A stretch of 64,000 nt of DNA from Chryseobacterium sp. (GTDB lineage Bacteria; Bacteroidota; Bacteroidia; Flavobacteriales; Weeksellaceae), in assembly GCF_029240215.1 (NCBI RefSeq), contig NZ_JARBTK010000007.1:1-64000 (forward strand), written 5' to 3'. This document shows, piece after piece, positions 16,123-23,918 of this stretch; position 1 is the stretch's first letter, and each line of letters opens with the position of its first letter. The notes below the pieces were generated by a model. It did not search any database. It was not told where the DNA came from and saw only the letters and a list, made by a program, of their open reading frames with translations. Made by a program: the position numbers and the translations under genes.

Positions 16123-16741
16123 AGCACTTCTTTTCATCAATGGTGATGTACCAAAGTCACTTCCCAATCCAGAAAACTATAATCTCATAGCGTGTACAGA
16201 CGGTGCTTTTCATTATCTGAAAAATCTTAATTTCCCATTAGAAAAACTGGATTTTATTTCCGGCGATTTTGATTCGCATTCAGGTGTTGATGAAAACATT
16301 TATGAAGACAAATTCATATATACTCCGGATCAGGAAAAGACAGATTTTCATAAAGCTTTGGAACTTATTTCAGAAAAAAGCTTTAAAAATATTGATGTTT
16401 TTGGTGGAAGTGGAGGAGAGCAGGATCATTTTTTAGGAAATCTAACAGTTGCCTATTCATTTAAAAATACTTTAAACATAAAATTTTATGATGAGTTTTC
16501 TGAATATTTTTTTATTTCCGAAAATGTTGTTTTAAAAAATGTCAAAAATAAACTCATTTCACTGTATCCTTTTCCAACGGTTGAAAATGTGACAACTAAA
16601 GGTTTAAATTGGTCATTAACTGATGAAAATCTGAGTATTACGTCAAGAATCGGAACGAGAAATTTTGCAATTGAGGACGAAGTTTTTATCCAATATGAAA
16701 AAGGAGATTTGCTGGTATTTATCGGAAAGAATTATCTCTGA
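16112..16741 (+). CDS. Thiamine diphosphokinase
   Basis: Transfers pyrophosphate from ATP to thiamine to give thiamine diphosphate. Recognisable segments are ACTDGAFHYL, DFISGDFDS (metal-binding Asp), QEKTDFHKAL and GGSGGEQDHFLGNL, in the order of the TPK catalytic domain. At 209 aa it is the normal bacterial size, with a divergent C-terminal thiamine-binding domain. It overlaps the cobalamin adenosyltransferase gene by 11 bases. No TPP riboswitch is apparent, so regulation probably follows the upstream promoter. Confidence 0.93.
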   Translation: MKDKALLFINGDVPKSLPNPENYNLIACTDGAFHYLKNLNFPLEKLDFISGDFDSHSGVDENIYEDKFIYTPDQEKTDFHKALELISEKSFKNIDVFGGSGGEQDHFLGNLTVAYSFKNTLNIKFYDEFSEYFFISENVVLKNVKNKLISLYPFPTVENVTTKGLNWSLTDENLSITSRIGTRNFAIEDEVFIQYEKGDLLVFIGKNYL

Positions 16742-16860
16742 TTTTTACATAGAAAATAACGATACGGGTAATTTCAAATCTGTGAAAACTTTAAGAAAAT
16801 TTAAAACTAAAAAATCAATCTTTTTTAGCAATTTTGCATTCTTAATTCACTTGTCAGAAA

Positions 16861-18252
16861 ATGAAAATAAAATACTCGGAACTTATTGATCAGACATTGT
16901 ATTTTCCAACGGAAGAATTCAATGTTTCTGAGAACAATTTGTCTTTTCACGATATTCCTTTGATGGAGGTTGTTGAAAAGTTTGGAACACCTCTTAAGGT
17001 AAGTTACCTCCCGAAGATTTCTCAGAATATCCAGAAAGCAAAAGGCTGGTTCAAAGAAGCTTTTGAGAAAATCGATTACAAAAAAAACTACAGATACTGT
17101 TACTGTACAAAATCCAGCCATTTCAAATTTGTAATTGAAGAAGCCCTGAAGAACGATATTTCTATCGAAACGTCTTCGGCTTATGATATGGATATTGTAA
17201 AATCGCTTTACAATGAAGGTAAGGTTGATAAAAATATTGAAGTGATCTGCAACGGTTTCAAAACGGATGATTATCTGGCGAAAATTTCAGATATGATTAA
17301 TAGTGGTTTTGAAAACATCACTCCGATTCTGGATAATTATCGTGAATTGGATAAATTAACGGAAAGCATTGACACAACATTCGACATCGGAATCAGAATT
17401 GCTTCCGAAGAAGAGCCAAAGTTTGAATTCTATACTTCAAGATTAGGAATCGGATATAAAGATATTATTCCTTATTACAGTCAGAAAATTGCGGAACATC
17501 CGAATGCAAGACTGAAAATGCTTCACTTTTTCATCAATACCGGAATCAAAGACACAGCGTATTATTGGAATGAATTGTATAAATGTCTTCGTGTATATGC
17601 ACGTTTGAAGAAAATTGCTCCGGAAGTTAATTCATTAAATATCGGTGGTGGATTTCCAATCAAAACTTCTTTAAATTTCGATTATGATTACCAATATATG
17701 GTAGAAGAAATTGTTTCTCAGATCAAAAAATTCTGTGAAGAGGAAGGAGTAGAAGAACCCAATATTTATACTGAATTTGGAAGCTTTACAGTTGGTGAAA
17801 GTGGCGCAAATCTATATAAAATTATTTCTCAGAAACGTCAGAACGACAGAGAAAAGTGGAACATGATCGATTCATCTTTCATGACTACACTTCCTGATAC
17901 TTGGGCGATCTCAAGACACTTTATCATGCTTCCGTTAAACCGTTGGGAAGATTCTTATGAAAGAGTTTTCTTAGGTGGATTAACTTGTGATTCAGATGAT
18001 TATTATAATTCTGAACAGCATACGAATGCAATTTATTTACCTGTTTTCAGTGATACGAAACCTTTATATATTGGTTTTTTCCACACTGGAGCTTATCAGG
18101 AAACTATTGGCGGCTACGGTGGAGTTCATCACTGTTTGATGCCTCAACCGAGACATATTCTGATTCAGAAAGATGAAAATGGAGAATTTCAATATGAAAT
18201 CTTTAGAGAAAGACAGGAACCGGAAGATATTTTGAAAATATTAGGCTACTAA
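16861..18252 (+). CDS. speA: Arginine decarboxylase (PLP, alanine racemase-like fold)
   Basis: Decarboxylates arginine to agmatine, the first step of putrescine synthesis. The 463-aa product shows the PLP-lysine region CYCTKSSHFKFV, NIGGGFPIKTSLNFD, and TEFGSFTVGES, where the phosphate of PLP is bound. It is shorter than enterobacterial SpeA (about 650 aa) and is the form common in Bacteroidota. Agmatinase lies 950 bases downstream with one unrelated minus-strand gene between, so the two are not one operon but form a pathway pair. The start is the first Met and fits the family. Confidence 0.9.
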   Translation: MKIKYSELIDQTLYFPTEEFNVSENNLSFHDIPLMEVVEKFGTPLKVSYLPKISQNIQKAKGWFKEAFEKIDYKKNYRYCYCTKSSHFKFVIEEALKNDISIETSSAYDMDIVKSLYNEGKVDKNIEVICNGFKTDDYLAKISDMINSGFENITPILDNYRELDKLTESIDTTFDIGIRIASEEEPKFEFYTSRLGIGYKDIIPYYSQKIAEHPNARLKMLHFFINTGIKDTAYYWNELYKCLRVYARLKKIAPEVNSLNIGGGFPIKTSLNFDYDYQYMVEEIVSQIKKFCEEEGVEEPNIYTEFGSFTVGESGANLYKIISQKRQNDREKWNMIDSSFMTTLPDTWAISRHFIMLPLNRWEDSYERVFLGGLTCDSDDYYNSEQHTNAIYLPVFSDTKPLYIGFFHTGAYQETIGGYGGVHHCLMPQPRHILIQKDENGEFQYEIFRERQEPEDILKILGY

Positions 18253-18298
18253 ATAACTGAAGCACTCTAAACGAAGGCGACGAACAGTTTGCAATTTT

Positions 18299-18336
18299 AA
18301 AAAGACAGCTCTCAGATTTTTGAGAGCTGTCTTTTT
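18299..18336. terminator. Bidirectional terminator after speA
   Basis: AAAAAGACAGCTCTCA and TGAGAGCTGTCTTTTT form a long perfect stem with a short loop between speA and the facing HAD gene. Confidence 0.88.
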
Positions 18337-18338
18337 AT

Positions 18339-18998
18339 TCAAAAGAACTTTGAAATCTTATCAACTTCCAATTCAGAATAATCTGATACAATTATATTTG
18401 CCAGAGTATAATCCTGATTATGTGTATGCAGACTTTTGTATGCCGCACAGAAAATATTAGCACGATGAGCTGCCAAAATTCCGTTGGTGGAGTCTTCAAT
18501 GACCATACAGTTTTCAATTGGTTTACCAGCCATTTCTGCTGCCTTCATAAAAATTTCAGGATGTGGTTTTGATTCCTTTAAATCGGCACCGCTGATTTTT
18601 CCGCTGAAATATTTTTCTAATTCAAATTTCTCAAAAACCATATTGATGGTGGTCATCGTTGCGGAAGATGCTAAAATTAAAGTAATTCCGTTTTCGTAAT
18701 AATGTTGAATTAATGTTCTTACTCCAAGAATTAAATCAAACTCTTCATCATGATAAAAATAATCTTTGAAGTGTGCTCTTTTGATGCCGGCAATTTCTTC
18801 AAAAGTTTGAGAAAGATTGAATTTTTGAATTAACGTTTCGCAAACCTTTCTCGTGGAAGCACCAGTGAAGGAGGTGTAAAGTTCTTCAGAAACTTCAATT
18901 CCCAATTGATTAAATGTTTTGAAATACGCTTTTCTGTGCAAAGGTTCTGTATCTACAATAACGCCATCCATATCGAACAGCACAGCTTTTAATGACAT
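18339..18998 (-). CDS. HAD family hydrolase (beta-phosphoglucomutase-like)
   Basis: The 219-aa protein has the HAD motif I FDMDGVIVDTEPLH (nucleophile Asp and acid/base Asp), motif II around LILASSA, a Lys in DLKESKPHPEIF (motif III) and motif IV in VIEDSTNGILAA. The cap insertion between motifs I and II (about residues 15-85) marks subclass IA, close to beta-phosphoglucomutase and related sugar phosphatases. The exact substrate is not readable. It lies opposite to and between speA and speB; no functional link is evident. Confidence 0.9.
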   Translation of the reverse strand: MSLKAVLFDMDGVIVDTEPLHRKAYFKTFNQLGIEVSEELYTSFTGASTRKVCETLIQKFNLSQTFEEIAGIKRAHFKDYFYHDEEFDLILGVRTLIQHYYENGITLILASSATMTTINMVFEKFELEKYFSGKISGADLKESKPHPEIFMKAAEMAGKPIENCMVIEDSTNGILAAHRANIFCAAYKSLHTHNQDYTLANIIVSDYSELEVDKISKFF

Positions 18999-19032
18999 GT
19001 TTTAAATTTTTGCAAAGGTAGGAAATTTGGAT

Positions 19033-19189
19033 GGATGCTGGGAGTTGGATGCTTGTAGCTTAAGAGATATACATATTTCGGAAATTTGTTTTAAAAGTAA
19101 AATCAGCAAAATCAACGAGAGTTTTAAAAATTAATACGAATTTATTTTTTCACTGCAAAAATTTCAAGCTTCCAACTCCCAGCTTCCAT
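19033..19189. repeat. Inverted repeat pair, family 3 (GGATGCTGGGAGTTGGATGC)
   Basis: GGATGCTGGGAGTTGGATGC at 19033-19052 is matched by the near-inverse CAAGCTTCCAACTCCCAGCTTCCAT at 19165-19189, about 23 bases per arm with two mismatches, separated by 109 AT-rich bases. The right arm touches the agmatinase promoter. It looks like a MITE-type element; no other copy was seen in this window. Confidence 0.65.
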
Positions 19190-19196
19190 CTTTTAC

Positions 19197-19204
19197 TATC
19201 TTTG
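19197..19204 (+). promoter_or_regulatory. -7 element of speB
   Basis: TATCTTTG is a perfect TAnnTTTG match. It covers the TTG used as start by the ORF track, which argues that translation begins at the ATG at 19232 instead. Confidence 0.7.
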
Positions 19205-19231
19205 CAAAAATCATTTAACTTTAAAAACATT

Positions 19232-20083
19232 ATGAAAACATACGCAGGAATTCCTGAAGAAAATGCTTCATTAGAAAATTCAAAAGTAGTTTTGGTAACG
19301 GTTCCTTACGACGGAACGTCAACCTGGGGAAAAGGTGCCGACAAAGGTCCGGAATTGTTCTTAGAAGCTTCCGAAAATATGGAACTATATGACATAGAAA
19401 CAGGAACAGAGCCTTATCTTGAAGGAGTTTACATGGCAGGAGAAGTTTCAGAAAACTCTACTCCTGAGGCAATGACAGAAGCGGTTTATCAGAAAACAAA
19501 AGAGCTTTTGGCAACAGATAAATTATTTACGCTATTTGGTGGTGAGCATTCAGTTTCTATCGGTTCGATTCGTGCGGTTGGAGAGAAATTTGAAAATCTG
19601 ACGGTTTTACAATTGGATGCTCATACAGATCTTCGTCCTGAGTTCCATGGTTCTACTTCCAATCATGCTTGTGCGGTTTTTGAAGCAAACCAGAAACATA
19701 ATCTGGTTCAGGTCGGAATCCGCTCTATGGATGTTGAGGAAGCTGAATATTTACCTGAAGGAAGAGTGTTTTTCGCTCACGAAATTGCCAATAACGAAAA
19801 CTGGGTAAATGATGTTTTAGAAAAAGTTTCAGGAAATGTTTATATCACAATCGATTTGGATGCTTTTGATCCGTCAATCGCACCTTCAACAGGAACTCCG
19901 GAACCAGGTGGTTTACAATGGTATCCAACATTGGAATTATTAAGAAAAGTTTTCGAAAAATGTAACGTTGTTGCTTTTGATATTGTTGAATTAATGGATT
20001 CTGCTTATTCAAAACCAAGTGCATTTTTAGCGGCAAAACTGTATTATAAAATGTTGGCATATTATCACATCAACAGAGACTAA
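19232..20083 (+). CDS. speB: Agmatinase
   Basis: Hydrolyses agmatine to putrescine and urea, completing the route begun by SpeA. The arginase-family metal motifs are all present: GGEHSVSIG, LDAHTDLRPEF, and TIDLDAFDPSIAPSTGTPEPGG, supplying the His and Asp ligands of the manganese pair. With the ATG at 19232 the product is 283 aa, normal for the family. The longer frame from 19202 is rejected because a promoter element overlaps its start. The gene is apparently transcribed alone. Confidence 0.94.
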   Translation: MKTYAGIPEENASLENSKVVLVTVPYDGTSTWGKGADKGPELFLEASENMELYDIETGTEPYLEGVYMAGEVSENSTPEAMTEAVYQKTKELLATDKLFTLFGGEHSVSIGSIRAVGEKFENLTVLQLDAHTDLRPEFHGSTSNHACAVFEANQKHNLVQVGIRSMDVEEAEYLPEGRVFFAHEIANNENWVNDVLEKVSGNVYITIDLDAFDPSIAPSTGTPEPGGLQWYPTLELLRKVFEKCNVVAFDIVELMDSAYSKPSAFLAAKLYYKMLAYYHINRD

Positions 20084-20151
20084 AATTCCGCAGGAAACGG
20101 ATTTTTTTATTCAGGATTTCTTTGGAAATTTGTGATATAAAACAAAAGTAA

Positions 20152-21006
20152 ATGTCCATACAAAACGAAATAGACTATCAGAGAATTGCCAAAGCGATCG
20201 AGTTTATCAAAATCAATTTCAGAAATCAGCCAAATTTGGACGAGGTTGCTGAAAAAGTAAATTTAAGTCCGGCACATTTTCAGAAAATATTTACGGATTG
20301 GGCAGGAACAAGTCCGAAGAAATTTTTGCAGTTCATTAGTCTTGAACACGCAAAAAGTTTACTGAAAGAAGAAAAAGCCACGTTGTTTGATGCAGCTTTA
20401 GAGACCGGACTTTCAAGCACGAGCAGATTGCACGATTTATTTGTGAAGATTGAAGGAATGTCGCCTGCAGAATATAAAAACGGCGGTAAAAATTTAAATA
20501 TCAATTACAGTTTTTCAGAAAGTCCATTTGGAAAAATCATTACAGCTTCCACAGAAAAAGGAATCTGCTACATGGCTTTCGAAGAAGATAAAGAAAATGC
20601 ATTGAGAGATTTACAAAATAAATTTCCCAATGCATCTTTTTTTGAAAAAAAGAATGAGTTTCAGCAAAATGCATTATCCATTTTTAATAAAGACTGGACG
20701 AAGCTGAATACGATAAAACTTCATCTCAAAGGAACCGATTTCCAGCTCAAAGTCTGGGAAAGTTTACTAAAAATTCCACTTGGGAAATTATCAACTTATG
20801 GAAATTTAGCCAATGAAATCGGAAATCCAAAAGCTTCAAGAGCAGTCGGAACTGCGATTGGAAGTAATCCGGTTGCATTTTTAATTCCTTGCCACAGAGT
20901 GATACAATCTTCGGGAAAAATTGGCGGCTATATGTGGGGAAGTGACAGGAAACAGTTGATGATTGGGTGGGAAAGTTCGCAGGTTTATTCTGATGATTTT
21001 ATTTAA
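20152..21006 (+). CDS. AraC-type HTH / O6-methylguanine-DNA methyltransferase (Ada-like)
   Basis: Residues 1-100 are an AraC-type DNA-binding domain (FIKINFRNQPNLDEVAEKVNLSPAHFQKIFTDWAG, then a second HTH). Residues from about 115 form the methyltransferase domain with the active-site PCHRVIQSSGKIGGYMWG, whose Cys accepts the alkyl group. The N-terminal zinc domain of Ada, which takes methyl groups from phosphotriesters, is missing, so the sensing step of the classical Ada response may be absent or different. At 284 aa this is a known shorter architecture. AlkB follows on the same strand, separated by a palindromic repeat. Confidence 0.92.
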   Translation: MSIQNEIDYQRIAKAIEFIKINFRNQPNLDEVAEKVNLSPAHFQKIFTDWAGTSPKKFLQFISLEHAKSLLKEEKATLFDAALETGLSSTSRLHDLFVKIEGMSPAEYKNGGKNLNINYSFSESPFGKIITASTEKGICYMAFEEDKENALRDLQNKFPNASFFEKKNEFQQNALSIFNKDWTKLNTIKLHLKGTDFQLKVWESLLKIPLGKLSTYGNLANEIGNPKASRAVGTAIGSNPVAFLIPCHRVIQSSGKIGGYMWGSDRKQLMIGWESSQVYSDDFI

Positions 21007-21032
21007 AAAATATTCGGCTTTTTGACATTGAC

Positions 21033-21117
21033 TTCGTCGAATCTGCGATTTCCGCAGGAATCTCAACAGTTAAAAAAATAATATTGCTTAGATTCATATG
21101 GAATGACAAACTAAGTT
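21033..21117. repeat. Dispersed repeat, family 1 (GTCATTCCG/GGAATCT), degenerate copy
   Basis: The left part (TTCGTCGAATCTGCGATTTC then GCAGGAATCTC) is the inverse of sequence at 30213-30257. The right part ends TGGAATGACAAACTAAG, the family-1 terminus. It fills the gap between the Ada-like and AlkB genes. Confidence 0.6.
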
Positions 21118-21149
21118 TTGATAAATAGGTAATTAATTTTAGTTTAATC

Positions 21150-21761
21150 ATGAACAATTTATTTGAAGAAATACAAGATTTCCCCATCAATATTCTTCCC
21201 AAAGACGGAAATGCAGAATATTATGGCAAAATTTTTTCTGATGCTGAATGCGAAAAATATTATCAGTATTTATTCAGTCAAATTCCGTGGGAAAATGATG
21301 AGGCTGTTATTTTTGGAAAACTGATTATTACTAAACGAAAAGTTGCATGGTTTGGTGAAAAAGAGTTTGAATACACCTATTCCAACCGGACAAAATACGC
21401 AAAACTCTGGACTTCCGAATTGTTAGAATTAAAACAAAAATGTGAAGAAGCTTCAGGTGAAACCTACAATTCATGTCTGCTAAATTTATACCATGACGGA
21501 AGCGAGGGAATGGCTTATCATAGTGATGCCGAAAAAGATCTTAAAAAACACGGTGCAATCGCTTCTTTAACTTTCGGAGCAGAACGTAAATTTTCTTTTA
21601 AACATAAATTATCTAAAGAAAGAATTGATGTGATGCTTGAAAACGGAAGTTTACTCGTGATGAAAGGGACAACTCAGGAAAACTGGCTTCACAGACTTCC
21701 GCCAACCAAAAAAGTGACAACTCCGAGAGTGAATCTGACGTTTAGAACAATTAAGGATTGA
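21150..21761 (+). CDS. alkB: AlkB-family 2-oxoglutarate/Fe(II)-dependent dioxygenase
   Basis: Removes alkyl groups from bases such as 1-methyladenine and 3-methylcytosine by oxidation. The jelly-roll motifs are visible: NLYHDGSEGMAYHSD with the iron-binding HxD, the distal His in NWLHRLPPTKK, and the 2-oxoglutarate-binding RVNLTFR at the C-terminus. At 203 aa it belongs to the ALKBH2/3-like bacterial group. Together with the Ada-like gene it forms an alkylation-repair pair, although a repeat element separates them and co-transcription is uncertain. Confidence 0.93.
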   Translation: MNNLFEEIQDFPINILPKDGNAEYYGKIFSDAECEKYYQYLFSQIPWENDEAVIFGKLIITKRKVAWFGEKEFEYTYSNRTKYAKLWTSELLELKQKCEEASGETYNSCLLNLYHDGSEGMAYHSDAEKDLKKHGAIASLTFGAERKFSFKHKLSKERIDVMLENGSLLVMKGTTQENWLHRLPPTKKVTTPRVNLTFRTIKD

Positions 21762-21793
21762 TTTTAAGTGTAAAGATTTTATAACATTAATAT

Positions 21794-21899
21794 TATCCAC
21801 TCAGTTTGTCATTCCGTAGGAATCTCAACAGGGATTTTTACGATTCGATCTCTACAAAATGAACCTAGATTCCTACGGAATGACAAACTGAGTGGATAA
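21794..21899. repeat. Dispersed palindrome, family 1, perfect 33-bp arms
   Basis: The arms at 21794-21826 and 21867-21899 are perfect inverted copies (TTATCCACTCAGTTTGTCAT... and its complement) with a 40-base spacer. Related copies lie at 9155, 21033, 30111 and 61312. Perfect arms imply recent mobility or strong selection for the hairpin. Confidence 0.88.
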
Positions 21900-21910
21900 G
21901 TTGATGCGAA

Positions 21911-21944
21911 AAAAAAGCTGTTCAAAACGAACAGCTTTTTAAAA
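21911..21944. terminator. Terminator between alkB and the CocE-like gene
   Basis: AAAAGCTGTTCaaaacGAACAGCTTTTT with A- and T-runs; usable for both facing genes. Confidence 0.85.
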
Positions 21945-21945
21945 T

Positions 21946-23805
21946 TTATTTCAAAACCTCAACTTCAATCGCAGAATCCTCAAAAACTTTAATAAAAGCT
22001 TTCGTATAATCTTCCTTTTTCGCCATATTCGGATTGTCTAAGAACTTTTGTGGATTCACCGAGAAAAGCGGAAACCAGGTTGAAGAAATTTGAATCTGAA
22101 TTTTATGCCCTTTTTTAAATGTATGCACCACATCCTGCAATCTGAAATTCACTGCAGTTTTCTGATTAGCAACTAAAGCTTCAGGTTTTTCTCTCGAATT
22201 TCTGAATCTTGCCGGCATAATTTCGCTTCTTACCATCTGATGATAATTTCCATAAATAATACCTTCTTTTTTCTCAACAGGTTTAAAATCTTCCGGATAA
22301 ACATCGATTAATTTCACAGCAAAATCTGCATCAGTAGAAGTTGAAGCGATATTTAATTTAGCCATAATTTCTCCTGCGAAAATCATATCTTCTGTCAAAA
22401 CATCTGTTGTGAAAGTCAAAACATCAGGTCTTCCGACTGCAAATCTCTGGTCTTCCGACATATAATTTCTTGGAGTAAAACCGTTAAAGTCTTTTAGATT
22501 GTCAGAACTTAAAACAGGGTTATTCGGATCACTGTAATATTCCGAAGAGCCTTGTTGTGGGGAATTTTTCAATGTTCCGTTTGCCAAATAGAAATTGACT
22601 TTCTGAGTGTTTTTCGGAGGATATTGTGCAAATTCTTTCCATTCTTTGGCTCCGGTGTCGTACATCAAAGCTTCCGGCAAACCTGCGTCTTCTTTTGTAT
22701 TTCCTTTTAAATAATGATTAAAAAATTTAGTCTCAATATTTTTCTGATAATACGTTGCGATGCTGTCTCTAAAATAAATTTGGTTATGGAAATGTTTTCC
22801 TTCTTCTCTTGACCATCCGCCGTGTGAGAAAGGTCCCATGACGATTGTATTTTTAGCTTTCGGACTTGTTTTTTCAATCGTTTTGTAAATATTTAAAGGT
22901 CCTGAAAGATCTTCGGCATCAAACCAGCCTCCGACAGTCATTACCGCATGATTTACATTTTTCAGGTGAGGGAGAAGATTTCTTTTTTGCCAGTATTCAT
23001 CGTAATTCGGATGATTCATAATTTCGGTTATGAAGAAGTTGTCTTTGTAATATTTGTCGTAAGCTTCTTTCAAAGTTCCTAATTCTCTATAAAATTTCAA
23101 ACCGTCTTCTGATGTAGATTTAATCATAGAATCAGAATACCATGCTTTTTGTTCAGGCTTAGTTTTTTGAACTCCAAAAACAGGAAACGTTCTGAAATAA
23201 CCCAACATAAATTTTCCGTTGTGAAGAAAATCGTCATTCCAGAAATCTGAAATCGGAGCTTGAGGTGAAGAAGCCACCAAAGCTGGATGTTGCGCCAAAG
23301 TTCCTACTGCAGTGTAAAATCCCGGATATGAAGTTCCGTATTGACCAACTTTTCCGTTGTTGTCTTTGATGTTTTTGATCAACCAGTCTATCGTATCATA
23401 CGTATCAGTGCTTTCGTCGACATCTTTTTTTGTTTTCCGCTCAACCTGCGGAGTCATATTGGTAAAAGTTCCTTCGCTCATGTATCTTCCTCTCACGTCC
23501 TGAAAAACAAAAATGTATTTGTCTTTCATCAAATATTGATTGGGACCAAGCTTGGTTCTGTATTCGTTTTCTCCGTAAGGTGCAATGCTGTAGCAGGTTC
23601 TTTGCATTAAAAATGGATATTTTTGCTTTTTTGAAATGTCTTTCGGAATGTAAACAGCTGTGAAAAGTTTTACGCCGTCACGCATCGTAATGTAAAATTC
23701 TTTTTTGGTGAAATTATCTTTCACGAAGCTTTCTGCCTGCGCCGGGTTTTGAGATTTTCCTAAAATAAGAAAGAAAATAAGTACAATTGAAAAAGGAATC
23801 TTCAT
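21946..23805 (-). CDS. Secreted CocE/NonD family hydrolase (X-Pro peptidase/acylase type)
   Basis: A signal peptide of about 19 residues is followed by an alpha/beta-hydrolase domain with the nucleophile motif GTSYPG (about residue 165), preceded by FVFQDVRGRYMSEG, typical of the X-Pro dipeptidyl-peptidase (S15)/cocaine esterase group. The C-terminal 200 residues are the jelly-roll domain (FTTDVLTEDMIFAGEIMAKL). Family members hydrolyse esters, amides or glutaryl groups outside the cytoplasm; the substrate here is unknown. The length of 619 aa is normal. It is encoded alone between terminators. Confidence 0.93.
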   Translation of the reverse strand: MKIPFSIVLIFFLILGKSQNPAQAESFVKDNFTKKEFYITMRDGVKLFTAVYIPKDISKKQKYPFLMQRTCYSIAPYGENEYRTKLGPNQYLMKDKYIFVFQDVRGRYMSEGTFTNMTPQVERKTKKDVDESTDTYDTIDWLIKNIKDNNGKVGQYGTSYPGFYTAVGTLAQHPALVASSPQAPISDFWNDDFLHNGKFMLGYFRTFPVFGVQKTKPEQKAWYSDSMIKSTSEDGLKFYRELGTLKEAYDKYYKDNFFITEIMNHPNYDEYWQKRNLLPHLKNVNHAVMTVGGWFDAEDLSGPLNIYKTIEKTSPKAKNTIVMGPFSHGGWSREEGKHFHNQIYFRDSIATYYQKNIETKFFNHYLKGNTKEDAGLPEALMYDTGAKEWKEFAQYPPKNTQKVNFYLANGTLKNSPQQGSSEYYSDPNNPVLSSDNLKDFNGFTPRNYMSEDQRFAVGRPDVLTFTTDVLTEDMIFAGEIMAKLNIASTSTDADFAVKLIDVYPEDFKPVEKKEGIIYGNYHQMVRSEIMPARFRNSREKPEALVANQKTAVNFRLQDVVHTFKKGHKIQIQISSTWFPLFSVNPQKFLDNPNMAKKEDYTKAFIKVFEDSAIEVEVLK

Positions 23806-23860
23806 AGTTGAAATTTGTTGCTAATTTATTAAAATAAATATCTCCATTTAATTTAAAAAA

Positions 23861-23891
23861 GAAAATGACCAGAATCTCTCCTGATCATTTC
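23861..23891 (-). terminator. Terminator of the 924-aa barrel gene
   Basis: On the minus strand, GAAATGATCAGGagagattCTGGTCATTTTC forms the stem and is followed by TTTTTTAAA. Confidence 0.7.
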
Positions 23892-23918
23892 AAATATATA
23901 TAAAAGTGGGTTTGGTCG

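Noticed and set aside
16665-16889. 74-aa plus-strand ORF between the thiamine kinase and speA genes
   Set aside because: It overlaps both neighbours out of frame and lacks any recognisable feature.
19202-19231. N-terminal extension of agmatinase from TTG
   Set aside because: A perfect TAnnTTTG promoter element covers this TTG, so the codons would be at or before the transcript start.
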